A stretch of 6,944 bases of DNA from Pseudomonadota bacterium (lineage in GTDB: Bacteria > Pseudomonadota > Alphaproteobacteria > Rhizobiales > Xanthobacteraceae), in assembly GCA_023431725.1 (NCBI GenBank), contig JAEYVN010000482.1, forward strand, positions 1 through 6,944. Reading direction: 5' to 3'. The translations under genes and the position numbers were made by a program. Numbering within the stretch: position 1 is the first letter of the stretch; the number at the start of each line of letters is the position of its first letter. The notes under the pieces were generated by a model, which saw only the letters and a program-made list of their open reading frames with translations, was not told where the DNA came from and did not search any database. Shown here one piece after another: positions 1 to 6,343 of this stretch.

Positions 1-956
1 TCGCCGCCGGCCGCGACACGGATCTGTTCAAGCACGAGGTCGATATCGGTGATCATTTCCGTCACCGGATGTTCGACCTGGATGCGCGTATTCATTTCGA
101 TGAAATAGAATTCGCCGTCCTCGTACAAAAACTCGATCGTGCCAGCGCCGAGATATTGCATATCCCGCATCGCCTTGGCGCAGACTTCGCCGATCTTGTC
201 GCGTTGCATCGTGTTGAGCGCAGGCGAGGGGCTTTCCTCAAGCACCTTCTGATGGCGGCGCTGCAATGAGCAATCGCGTTCGCCAAGATGGATGGCGCCA
301 CCGCGGCCGTCGCCGAGAATCTGGATTTCGATGTGGCGCGGTTTCTGCAGATATTTTTCGAGATACACCGCGTCGTCGCCGAATGCCGCTTTCGCTTCCG
401 AGCGGGCGGTGGACAGAGCCATGCTCATGTCCTGTTCGGTATAGGCGACCTTCATGCCACGGCCGCCGCCGCCGGCTGCTGCCTTCACCAGCACCGGATA
501 ACCGATGTCCTTGCCGATACGGAAAGCTTCGTCGTCCGTCGACACACCGCCTTCCGAACCGGGCACCACCGGAATGCCCAGCTTCTTGGCGGTCCGCTTG
601 GCTTCGATCTTGTCGCCCATCAGACGGATATGTTCGGCCTTCGGACCGATGAAGCCGATGCCATGCTCGGCGAGGATTTCGGCGAAGCGCGCATTCTCGG
701 ACAGGAAGCCGTAGCCGGGATGCACGGCATCGGCGCCGGTGATCTCGCAGGCCGCGAGCAGCGCCGGAACATTCAGATAGCTGTCACGCGCCGGCGGGGG
801 ACCGATGCAGACGCTTTCATCGGCGAGGCGCACATGCATGGCGTCGGCATCGGCCGTGGAATGCACGGCGACGGTCGATATGCCGAGCTCCTTGCAGGCG
901 CGCAGGACGCGCAATGCAATCTCGCCGCGATTGGCGATGAGGATCTTGTCGAACAT
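1..956 (-). CDS. accC: Biotin carboxylase subunit of acetyl-CoA carboxylase (partial, C-terminus off the left edge)
   Basis: Catalyses ATP-dependent carboxylation of the biotin on AccB, the first half-reaction of acetyl-CoA carboxylase, in the cytoplasm. The 318 visible residues align along their length with E. coli AccC (about 449 aa), so roughly 130 C-terminal residues are missing. It opens with [20 protein letters not shown] (N-terminal biotin carboxylase domain). The ATP-grasp domain follows, with the glycine-rich loop [12 protein letters not shown] at residues 159-170. Residues matching E. coli catalytic or ligand positions are present: K116, K158, H208, K237, E275, E287, N289, R291 and E295, the last four within [15 protein letters not shown]. 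The ATG shares its A with the TGA stop of accB (TGATG), which implies translational coupling and equal supply of the two partners. No frameshift or missing key residue is seen. Assignment is secure; paralogous carboxylases (propionyl-CoA, pyruvate) are less likely because a short separate BCCP gene lies directly upstream. Confidence 0.97.
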   Translation of the reverse strand, partial: MFDKILIANRGEIALRVLRACKELGISTVAVHSTADADAMHVRLADESVCIGPPPARDSYLNVPALLAACEITGADAVHPGYGFLSENARFAEILAEHGIGFIGPKAEHIRLMGDKIEAKRTAKKLGIPVVPGSEGGVSTDDEAFRIGKDIGYPVLVKAAAGGGGRGMKVAYTEQDMSMALSTARSEAKAAFGDDAVYLEKYLQKPRHIEIQILGDGRGGAIHLGERDCSLQRRHQKVLEESPSPALNTMQRDKIGEVCAKAMRDMQYLGAGTIEFLYEDGEFYFIEMNTRIQVEHPVTEMITDIDLVLEQIRVAAGG

Positions 957-1426
957 CACTCGATAATCACCAGCGGCTCGCCGTATTCGACCGGCTGCCC
1001 ATCCTCAATCAGGATCTGTGTCACCGTGCCCGAGCGCGGTGCTGGAATCTGGTTCATGGTCTTCATCGCTTCGACGATCAAGAGCGTGTCGCCGGCCTTC
1101 ACCTGCTGGCCGATATCGATGAAGTTCTTTGCGCCGGGTGAGGGTGCAAGGTAGGCCGTGCCGACCATCGGCGAGGGCACCGCACCCGGATGTTTGGCTG
1201 GGTCGTTGGTCGCAGACGGAGCCAGCGGCGCGGGCGCTGCGGCGGGCACGGCCGGCGGGGCCGCGACCTGTACGGCACGCGCGGCGCGGCCGATCTTGAT
1301 GCGCAGGCCGTCGCGCTCGATTTCGATATCGGTCAATCCGGTCTCGTCGAGAAGCTTGGCGAGGCCGCGGATCAGGTCCTCGTCATAAGCTTGCGCGTCT
1401 GTCTTTTTGTCTTTGTCCGAAACCAC
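956..1426 (-). CDS. accB: Biotin carboxyl carrier protein of acetyl-CoA carboxylase
   Basis: A 156-aa carrier that shuttles carboxybiotin between AccC and the carboxyltransferase AccAD. Residues about 14-50 form the charged N-terminal segment typical of BCCP ([20 protein letters not shown]). Residues 52-80 are a flexible Ala/Pro-rich linker, and 81-156 are the biotinyl domain, starting [20 protein letters not shown]. The PSPGAKNF stretch (96-103) matches the 'thumb' that marks true acetyl-CoA carboxylase BCCPs. The biotin acceptor is K122 in EAMKTMNQI, with Thr after the lysine where E. coli has Met. The start is GTG: the only upstream codons in frame are GAC, CAC and then the aroQ stop, and AAGGG at 1441-1437 sits 10 bases upstream as ribosome binding site. 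It lies 6 bases after aroQ and overlaps accC by one base, so the three genes are very probably cotranscribed. Confidence 0.97.
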   Translation of the reverse strand: MVSDKDKKTDAQAYDEDLIRGLAKLLDETGLTDIEIERDGLRIKIGRAARAVQVAAPPAVPAAAPAPLAPSATNDPAKHPGAVPSPMVGTAYLAPSPGAKNFIDIGQQVKAGDTLLIVEAMKTMNQIPAPRSGTVTQILIEDGQPVEYGEPLVIIE

Positions 1427-1432
1427 GTCGTG

Positions 1433-1882
1433 TCAGCCCTTCGATGTGTCGATCATTGCGGCGATCGCGTCGATCGCCAAAGCGTAACCTTGCACGCCAA
1501 GTCCGCAGATCACGCCCTTCGCAGCCCGTGAGACATACGAATGGTGGCGGAAGTCTTCGCGCGCGTGAATATTGCTGATGTGCACCTCGATCACCGGCGT
1601 CTTGCCCAGCAGCAGCGCGTCGAGAATCGCGATCGAGGTATGAGTGTAAGCGGCCGGGTTGATAACGATCCCGGCGGCCTGGCTCGTATGGGCCTCCTGA
1701 ATCCAGTCGACCAATTGCCCTTCGTGATTGCTCTGGCGGAACTCGACCGTCAGGCCATGCGTCTTGCCAGCCTCGCGGCACAAGAGTTCCACGTCCTTGA
1801 GTGTCGTGCGGCCATAGACCTCCGGCTCGCGAGTGCCGAGCAGGTTCAGGTTCGGACCGTTCAGGACGTAGATCGTCGCCAT
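1433..1882 (-). CDS. aroQ: Type II 3-dehydroquinate dehydratase
   Basis: Converts 3-dehydroquinate to 3-dehydroshikimate, the third step of the shikimate route to aromatic amino acids; a cytoplasmic enzyme that is dodecameric in its family. The 149-aa length is normal for type II enzymes. Visible family signatures are [18 protein letters not shown] at residues 7-24 (R18 and the catalytic Y23 on the flexible lid), the substrate-binding [10 protein letters not shown] (N75, H81), and [12 protein letters not shown] (E99, catalytic acid H101, R108). It ends at a TGA 6 bases before the accB start. The ATG at 1882 begins [11 protein letters not shown], as expected for the family. The sequence before it (AAAAGAAC, then 8 bases) is only a weak ribosome site. 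It is the first gene of an aroQ-accB-accC cluster, a pairing common in proteobacteria. A possible promoter and a leader hairpin lie in the 70 bases upstream. Confidence 0.97.
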   Translation of the reverse strand: MATIYVLNGPNLNLLGTREPEVYGRTTLKDVELLCREAGKTHGLTVEFRQSNHEGQLVDWIQEAHTSQAAGIVINPAAYTHTSIAILDALLLGKTPVIEVHISNIHAREDFRHHSYVSRAAKGVICGLGVQGYALAIDAIAAMIDTSKG

Positions 1883-1920
1883 GCGTGGCCGTTCTTTTCG
1901 CCGTCAATACGAGGGGAGAA

Positions 1921-1936
1921 AGGGCGATCGCGCCCT
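1921..1936. promoter_or_regulatory. Perfect 6-bp inverted repeat in the aroQ leader
   Basis: AGGGCG, the four-base loop ATCG, then CGCCCT form a perfect inverted repeat about 40 bases upstream of the aroQ ATG. It contains the 8-base palindrome GCGATCGC. On the aroQ-sense RNA the hairpin is followed by UUCUCC, a poor U-tract, so it resembles a weak attenuator. It could equally be an operator near the transcription start or a chance palindrome in GC-rich DNA. The structure is seen directly; any role is inference. Confidence 0.35.
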
Positions 1937-1945
1937 AGCGGGCAC

Positions 1946-1974
1946 GTTATAGGCGGGCTGTCGGCGGAGGGAAA
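1946..1974 (-). promoter_or_regulatory. Candidate sigma-70-type promoter for aroQ-accB-accC
   Basis: On the minus strand, TATAAC at 1951-1946 is a good -10 hexamer. TTTCCC at 1974-1969, 17 bases upstream, is a weak -35 (three of six consensus positions). Transcription would start near 1939, giving a leader of about 57 bases that begins almost at the inverted repeat at 1936-1921. It is the only AT-rich hexamer I found in this intergenic stretch. The weak -35 keeps confidence low. Confidence 0.3.
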
Positions 1975-2007
1975 GCCCGGGCTGGGGAACAAATAGGCGT
2001 ACCATGA

Positions 2008-2037
2008 AACCTCCCGGCCCCCAGGGACGGGAGGGTT
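2008..2037 (-). terminator. Terminator-like hairpin after the DsbA-family gene
   Basis: CCTCCCG at 2010-2016 pairs with CGGGAGG at 2028-2034 across an 11-base loop. Flanking AA and TT can extend the stem on both sides if one C is bulged. On the minus-strand transcript it starts about 20 bases after the TGA of the DsbA-like gene and is followed by UUUCAU. The stem is strong and well placed for intrinsic termination, but the U-tract is short. It separates the protease/oxidoreductase pair from the aroQ cluster. The rest of the 1883-2056 gap holds no gene that I can support; it also contains the palindrome AGCCCGGGCT at 1974-1983. Confidence 0.5.
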
Positions 2038-2056
2038 CGCAGCGTGTTGGAGCGGA

Positions 2057-2803
2057 TCAGCAGGTGGCTTTGCCGCAGCGGGCCGTGTTGATCTTGGCCT
2101 GCAATTCCTTGAGTCCGACCGCGCCGACCAGCACTTCGTTGCCGATCACGTAGGACGGTGTGCCCTGGATGCTGAAGGCTTCCGCCAGCTTGAAGCTTTC
2201 TTCCAGCGCCGTTTTGACCTCGGCGCTCACCATGTCCTTCTCCAGCCGGGCCATGTCGGCACCGGCTTCCTTGGCGACGGCAAGGGCGCGGGCCTTATCG
2301 ACCTGACCGCGACCGGTCAGCAGTTTCTGATGGAAGTCGAGATAGCGCTTGCCGGACTTGTCCTGCATCGCGAGGGCCGCGCCGACCTGTGCCGCCTCCA
2401 TGCTGCCCTGGCTGAGCACAGGCATTTCCTTCAGAACGACACGCAGATTGGGATCGTTCTTCATCAGCGCCATCATGTCGTCGAGCGCGCGTTTGCAATA
2501 GCCGCAATTGTAATCGAAGAACTCGACCATCGTGACGTCACCCTTCGGATTGCCGAGGGTGACCTGACGCGGCGAGTTGAGCAGCACATCCTTGTTCTCG
2601 GTGATGACGCGCTTCATCTTTTCGGTCTGCGCCAGCGCCTGCATTTCCTCGATCATCTCGGGATGCTTGATGAAATATTCGCGGATGATCGATTCGATCT
2701 CGCCGCGTTGCTGGGGGGTGAAGCTCTGCGCCTGCGCAACGCCGGGCGACAACGCGGCGATCGCAAGCGCGACCGCGAAGAGTGAACGGATGAGGCTGTT
2801 CAT
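2057..2803 (-). CDS. Periplasmic DsbA-family thiol oxidoreductase (ScsC/BdbD-like)
   Basis: A 248-aa exported thioredoxin-fold protein, expected to oxidise or isomerise disulfides in periplasmic proteins. Residues 1-25 are a signal peptide (basic start, hydrophobic core, AQA before the likely cut A25|Q26). Residues about 28-75 (TPQQRGEIESIIREYFIKHP and beyond) resemble the helical N-terminal domain of ScsC-type proteins, which mediates oligomerisation there. The thioredoxin fold begins at residue 80 (VTLGNPKGDVTMVEFFDYNC); the redox motif is C100-G-Y-C103, and the cis-proline loop is GTPSYV (P216). Two more cysteines lie at the end, C243 and the terminal residue C248. The ATG at 2803 has AAAGGAA at 2817-2811 as a clear ribosome site. 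It sits 20 bases after the M48 protease gene in the same direction, probably cotranscribed. Whether it works as oxidase or isomerase, and its redox partner, cannot be read from the sequence. Confidence 0.93.
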   Translation of the reverse strand: MNSLIRSLFAVALAIAALSPGVAQAQSFTPQQRGEIESIIREYFIKHPEMIEEMQALAQTEKMKRVITENKDVLLNSPRQVTLGNPKGDVTMVEFFDYNCGYCKRALDDMMALMKNDPNLRVVLKEMPVLSQGSMEAAQVGAALAMQDKSGKRYLDFHQKLLTGRGQVDKARALAVAKEAGADMARLEKDMVSAEVKTALEESFKLAEAFSIQGTPSYVIGNEVLVGAVGLKELQAKINTARCGKATC

Positions 2804-2810
2804 AAGATCG

Positions 2811-2817
2811 TTCCTTT
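2811..2817 (-). promoter_or_regulatory. Ribosome binding site of the DsbA-family gene
   Basis: AAAGGAA on the minus strand, within the 20-base gap after the protease stop and 7 bases before the ATG at 2803. It fixes the start that leaves a complete signal peptide, and shows the second gene can be translated independently of the first. Confidence 0.75.
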
Positions 2818-2823
2818 GTCCGG

Positions 2824-4248
2824 TCAGTTCGGACGGTTGGGAAGATTGGGCATCTTGGTCGCGACGATATCGTCGGCCCGGACCCAGCCGGGAGATCCGA
2901 CCTTCAGACGGGTCTTGGCGCGTGCGGCGAGTTCACGCGCAGTCTTGATGTCGCCGCGGGAGTAGGCCGCCTGGGCGGAGGCAAGGTCGGCCTGGGCGAC
3001 GTCGCCCTTTCGGCCATAAGCCATGGCGAGTTGCTGATAGGCCTGCGGCGCGTCGGGTTCGCGGGCGAGGGCGTTGCGCAGGATGTTGATCGCTTCGTCC
3101 GCATATCGTGGATCGTTGGTGGCGACCAGCGCCTGGCCCAGCATGAGTTGAATCAAGGTCGGCTGTTGCGCAATCTGGGCGGCATGGCGCAGGGGCGCGA
3201 TCGCTTCGGCCGGGCGCGATCCCTCGAGCAGCGCCTGTCCCTTCAGTTCGTAGAAATACGGATTATTGGGCTGGGCGGCGATCAGCGCATCGATCTGGAC
3301 GATTGCGGCGCGCAGGTCGGAATGACGATAGGTCGAAATGGCGCGGGCGTAGCGTGCCGGCAGCGACGTATCGCTGGCGGGATACCGCCGAGCGACAGTT
3401 TGCGGCGGCTCCATGAAGCCGGACAGCTTGGCCCGCATCATGTCGTGACGCATCTGCAATTCCGGCGCATCCTTCTTGTCCCAGTTCGGACTCGAGCGTG
3501 CGATTTCGGTCAGCGCGGCGATACGTTCGGTCGGCATCGGATGCGACTGCGCGTAGGGGTCGGCGAAACGCGCGGCGAACATCGACTGGTCGGCGAAACG
3601 CTTGAACGTCTCGTACATGCCCTTGGCCGACTGACCGGTGGCCGTCAGATATTTGACCGCGGCGCGGTCGGCCTGTTCCTCATGGGCGCGCTGATAGGAC
3701 AGCAGCGAGCGGGTGGCAAATTGCTGTGCTCCTGTGATCATCGCGGCGCCGGCCTGACCCGCGCCGCTCGATCCGCCGCCCGCGGCCATGGCGGCGGCGC
3801 CAAGCAGCATGCCGATGAGGGCCGCGGTCTGCAGCCGCGCCAACTCGTCGCGCAGGCGGGAGAGATGCCCGCCGGCGATATGGCCCGTCTCATGCGCCAT
3901 CACGCCGATGATCTGATTCGGCGTGGTCGATTCCATCAGCGCGCCGGTGTTGACGAAGATGCGGCGGCCATCGACGACGAAGGCGTTGAACGATTTGTCG
4001 TTGATCAGGATGATCCGGATATTGGCGCCGGTGAGACCCGCGGTCTTGAAGATGGGCTGGGTGTAGTCGCGCAGCAATTGTTCAATTTCGGCATCGCGGA
4101 TCAGCGGCAGACCGCCGCCGCGGCTTTGTGCCTGGGCCGGCAGCGGCGGACAGGCCATGACGGCGGCAACCATGGCGGCGATCAGGCGGGACACTGGCTT
4201 CGCGCGTATGGTCCTGCTAGGCCTGTACGTGGTTCCGTCTGCGCTCAT
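2824..4248 (-). CDS. Periplasmic M48-family metalloprotease with TPR domain (BepA/YfgC-like)
   Basis: A 474-aa zinc metallopeptidase. By family analogy it degrades or helps assemble outer-membrane proteins in the periplasm. Residues 1-40 form a signal peptide with a long basic start and hydrophobic core, ending AQA before QS. The peptidase domain spans about 45-260: zinc motif HETGH (H119, E120, H123), third ligand E190 in EEQAD, and H236 in SHPMPTERI, equivalent to the regulatory histidine of E. coli BepA. Between HETGH and E190 lies a hydrophobic Ala/Gly-rich stretch (about 143-174). Residues about 300-450 are helical TPR-like repeats. The length fits BepA-type proteins (E. coli about 487 aa). 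I chose the ATG at 4248 over a TTG at 4305: AAGGG at 4257-4253 precedes it closely and it gives a cleaner signal peptide. It heads a probable operon with the thiol oxidoreductase and is divergent from the aminotransferase. Confidence 0.93.
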   Translation of the reverse strand: MSADGTTYRPSRTIRAKPVSRLIAAMVAAVMACPPLPAQAQSRGGGLPLIRDAEIEQLLRDYTQPIFKTAGLTGANIRIILINDKSFNAFVVDGRRIFVNTGALMESTTPNQIIGVMAHETGHIAGGHLSRLRDELARLQTAALIGMLLGAAAMAAGGGSSGAGQAGAAMITGAQQFATRSLLSYQRAHEEQADRAAVKYLTATGQSAKGMYETFKRFADQSMFAARFADPYAQSHPMPTERIAALTEIARSSPNWDKKDAPELQMRHDMMRAKLSGFMEPPQTVARRYPASDTSLPARYARAISTYRHSDLRAAIVQIDALIAAQPNNPYFYELKGQALLEGSRPAEAIAPLRHAAQIAQQPTLIQLMLGQALVATNDPRYADEAINILRNALAREPDAPQAYQQLAMAYGRKGDVAQADLASAQAAYSRGDIKTARELAARAKTRLKVGSPGWVRADDIVATKMPNLPNRPN

Positions 4249-4252
4249 AACG

Positions 4253-4257
4253 CCCTT
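4253..4257 (-). promoter_or_regulatory. Ribosome binding site deciding the M48 protease start
   Basis: AAGGG on the minus strand, four bases before the ATG at 4248. The alternative TTG start at 4305, in the same frame, would add 19 residues before the basic region of the signal peptide. The intergenic stretch 4249-4420 otherwise contains TTGACC at 4305-4300 on the minus strand, a good -35 hexamer, but no convincing -10 at the right distance. Confidence 0.55.
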
Positions 4258-4381
4258 AATGCTTCCGTTTCGGCGCAAACTAGATAGCTGGCAAACGCCG
4301 GTCAAATCACGCCACAGTCACGGTCGGGAAGACAGGAAGCAAGCCCGCGAATGCGGCAGGAGCGGGGCGCAAGAGGGTCGG

Positions 4382-4417
4382 ATGCATGAGATCGCGATTG
4401 GGCGGGAAGGCGCCTGA
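4382..4417 (+). CDS. Possible 11-codon leader ORF before the aminotransferase
   Basis: ATG to TGA encoding MHEIAIGREGA. AGAGGG at 4372-4377 gives a plausible ribosome site 4 bases upstream. The stop is followed by only three bases (CAT) before the aminotransferase ATG, in the same frame. The peptide has no run of a single amino acid as in classical attenuation leaders. It could couple translation to the next gene or be a chance ORF; the aminotransferase's own ribosome site (GGAAGG) lies inside it. No recognised family. Confidence 0.25.
   Translation: MHEIAIGREGA
4405..4410 (+). promoter_or_regulatory. Ribosome binding site of the aminotransferase
   Basis: GGAAGG, 10 bases before the ATG at 4421. 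It supports that start, whose product has the N-terminal length expected for fold-type I aminotransferases. Confidence 0.5.
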
Positions 4418-4420
4418 CAT

Positions 4421-5596
4421 ATGCTGACACGGGCAAAACAGATTCTCTCACCTTCGGCGCGCAGCGATGTTCCGCCTTTCATGGTGATGGACGTGATCGC
4501 TGCTGCGACCAGGGTCGAGGCGGCCGGGCATCACGTCATCCACATGGAAGTGGGCCAGCCGGCGGCGGCGGCACCCCGTACGGCGATCGAGGCGGCACGG
4601 ACGGCACTGGATGGGCCGCTGCGTTATACCGAGGCGCTGGGCTTTGCCTCGCTGCGGACCCGGATCGCCCGCCATTATGCCGAGACGTATGACGTCGAGG
4701 TCGATCAAGCCCGGATCATCGTCACGACCGGCTCGTCGGCCGGCTTCATCCTGAGTTTCCTGGCGATGTTCGAGCCGGGCGATCGTGTCGGCATCGCCAA
4801 TCCCGGTTACCCGCCTTACCGGCATATTCTCCGGGCCCTTGGCTGCGAGCCGGTGCTGATCGAGACCAATGAGGCGACGCGCTGGGCCGTGACACCCGAC
4901 GCGGTCATGGCCGTGCACCGGCAAAAGCCACTGGCCGGTTTGCTCGTGGCCAGTCCCGCCAATCCGACCGGCACGATGATGCGACCGCAGGCGCTGGCCG
5001 ATCTGATCGCGATGGCCGATGCGGAGAACATCAAGTTCATCTCCGACGAGATCTATCACGGTCTCGATTATGCGTTCCCGGCCGAAACCGCCTTGCGCCT
5101 GTCGGCGAATGCACTCGTGATCAATTCCTTCTCCAAGTATTTCTGCATGACCGGCTGGCGGATCGGCTGGATCGTCGCGCCGGAGCCGCTGGTGCGTCCA
5201 ATCGAACGGCTGCACGGCAATCTCGCCATCAGCGTGCCGACGCTGTCGCAGATCGCAGCGGAAGCGGCGTTCGATGGCCGCAATGAAATGGACGGCGTCA
5301 AGCACAGCTACGAGGACAATCGGCAGATATTGATCGACGGTCTGCCGAAAGCCGGGCTCGACAAGTTTCTTCCGGTCGATGGCGCGTTCTATCTTTATGC
5401 GGACGTGTCGCGCTTTTCCGATGACTCCTACGACTTCGCCAAACGCATGCTGGACGAAGCGCATGTCGCGGCGACGCCCGGTGTCGATTTTGATCCGATC
5501 GACGGGCGGCATTACTTGCGGTTCTGTTACGCGCAATCGCAAGCCGATATGCATGAGGCCGTGCAGCGCATCGGCCGATGGCTCGCTGCAAGATGA
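4421..5596 (+). CDS. Fold-type I PLP-dependent aminotransferase (class I/II, aspartate aminotransferase-like)
   Basis: A 391-aa cytoplasmic enzyme that transfers amino groups between an amino acid and a 2-oxo acid; the substrate pair cannot be fixed from sequence. Motifs in order: GQP near residue 45; TTGSSAG at 102-108, which contacts the PLP phosphate; the NPGYPPYR loop at 127-134; SPANPTG at 178-184 with N181; SDEIYHGL at 208-215 with D209 and Y212 binding the PLP ring; SFSKYFCMTGWRIGW at 236-250 with Schiff-base lysine K239 and phosphate-binding R247; and YLRFCYA at 365-371 with R367, the usual binder of the substrate alpha-carboxylate. All expected catalytic residues are present and the length is normal. 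The stop TGA overlaps the start of the next gene (ATGA), suggesting translational coupling to a DUF1275 membrane protein. It is the first gene of the plus-strand operon and divergent from the M48 protease. Confidence 0.93.
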   Translation: MLTRAKQILSPSARSDVPPFMVMDVIAAATRVEAAGHHVIHMEVGQPAAAAPRTAIEAARTALDGPLRYTEALGFASLRTRIARHYAETYDVEVDQARIIVTTGSSAGFILSFLAMFEPGDRVGIANPGYPPYRHILRALGCEPVLIETNEATRWAVTPDAVMAVHRQKPLAGLLVASPANPTGTMMRPQALADLIAMADAENIKFISDEIYHGLDYAFPAETALRLSANALVINSFSKYFCMTGWRIGWIVAPEPLVRPIERLHGNLAISVPTLSQIAAEAAFDGRNEMDGVKHSYEDNRQILIDGLPKAGLDKFLPVDGAFYLYADVSRFSDDSYDFAKRMLDEAHVAATPGVDFDPIDGRHYLRFCYAQSQADMHEAVQRIGRWLAAR

Positions 5597-6336
5597 GTGC
5601 GTCCGGGGGACCAGCGCCATTGCCGCGTGTCGTTCCGCCGTTGCTCAGCCTCGTGGCCGGCTATGTCGACAGCATCACCTTCCTCGCCTTGTTCGGCTTC
5701 TTCGCCGCACAGGTGACGGGAAGTTTCGTGGTCGCGGCGGCTGAACTTGTTGTCGATGATCGTGGCGTGCTGGCCAAGATGCTGGCCATTCCAGCCTTCA
5801 TGATCGGCGCAGCCTTGGCCGCGATCATCATCATCGCCCGCCGTGGCGCGAAAAGATCGTCGCTGCCGCTTGTGTTCGCACTCGAGGCTGCGTTGCTCGC
5901 AAGCTTCGTGGGACTGATGCTGTATGCGTGGCCGATCACCGACCCCGATGCCATGATCGGTGCCGCAGCAGGTTTGCTGTCGGCGGCGGCGATGGGTGTT
6001 CAATCGACGCTGGTGCGGCTGCTGCTGCGTGGTGTGCCGCAGACCAACGTGATGACCGGCAATGCGACGCAGTTTGCGATCGATGCGACCGAACTGCTCT
6101 ATGCCAAGTACCGGCCGGTACAAGTTGCTGCCGATCCCGCGCTGGCCGCTCGGGTGGCCGAGGCGCGCAAACGCTTTGTCACCGTCTTCTTGGTTCTCAC
6201 CGGCTTTCTGGCGGGCGCGCTGGGCGGCGCGCTTGCTTATGCGTTGGCCGGGCCATGGAGCGCCGGACTTGCTATCGTTGTTGTTGCCGGGTTGATCGCT
6301 TGGTCCGCCATCCGCGGCGGCACTGATCCGGTGTGA
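5593..6336 (+). CDS. DUF1275 (YoaK-type) inner-membrane protein
   Basis: A 247-aa integral membrane protein of a family with no established function. Six hydrophobic segments are visible at about residues 14-39, 62-82, 91-113, 119-144, 194-218 and 222-240. The first contains LVAGYVDSITFLALFG, the DUF1275 hallmark, followed by AAQVTGSF; a related MTGNATQFAIDATEL occurs at 154-168, so the protein appears to have two related halves. A basic, alanine-rich stretch around 171-194 links the halves and probably faces the cytoplasm. I chose the ATG at 5593 because it overlaps the aminotransferase stop by four bases (ATGA). An in-frame ATG at 5578 would add five residues; neither has a good ribosome site, which fits coupled translation. 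The LssY_C gene follows 7 bases later. Family assignment is firm; transport substrate or role is unknown. Confidence 0.88.
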   Translation: MSASGGPAPLPRVVPPLLSLVAGYVDSITFLALFGFFAAQVTGSFVVAAAELVVDDRGVLAKMLAIPAFMIGAALAAIIIIARRGAKRSSLPLVFALEAALLASFVGLMLYAWPITDPDAMIGAAAGLLSAAAMGVQSTLVRLLLRGVPQTNVMTGNATQFAIDATELLYAKYRPVQVAADPALAARVAEARKRFVTVFLVLTGFLAGALGGALAYALAGPWSAGLAIVVVAGLIAWSAIRGGTDPV

Positions 6337-6338
6337 GG
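6335..6338 (+). promoter_or_regulatory. Ribosome site of the LssY_C gene, overlapping the preceding stop
   Basis: GAGG overlaps the TGA of the DUF1275 gene and lies 5 bases before the ATG at 6344. The placement suggests that ribosomes ending on the upstream gene re-initiate on the next. Confidence 0.45.
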
Positions 6339-6343
6339 CTGAC

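Noticed and set aside
288..1154. A 288-codon plus-strand frame opposite accC and accB
   Set aside because: It spans the junction of two secure genes on the other strand and shows no domain or ribosome site.
1903..1908. TTGACG on the minus strand as a -35 box for aroQ
   Set aside because: It is only about 20 bases before the aroQ ATG, so the matching -10 would fall inside the coding sequence.
1974..1983. Perfect palindrome AGCCCGGGCT
   Set aside because: It is short, has no loop and is expected fairly often in GC-rich DNA; nothing nearby gives it a role.
3558..3601. Fourteen-base direct repeat (GGTCGGCGAAACGC) 30 bases apart
   Set aside because: It lies inside the M48 gene, in frame, encoding two RFAD segments ten residues apart. 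It looks like a small coding coincidence rather than a mobile or regulatory repeat.
3031..4287. A 418-codon open frame on the plus strand, antisense to the M48 protease
   Set aside because: The opposite strand encodes an M48 protease with signal peptide, zinc motif and TPR tail. The antisense product is rich in Arg, Gly and His with no recognisable motif, as expected for a shadow frame in GC-rich DNA.
4300..4305. TTGACC on the minus strand as a full promoter for the M48 protease
   Set aside because: The best -10-like sequence (TATCTA) is only 13 bases away, and the hexamer at 17 bases (TAGTTT) is poor, so I did not call a promoter.
4448..5620. A 390-codon open frame on the minus strand, antisense to the aminotransferase
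   Set aside because: It mirrors a complete aminotransferase with every PLP-binding motif. The antisense protein is low-complexity Arg/His/Asp-rich sequence without a family.
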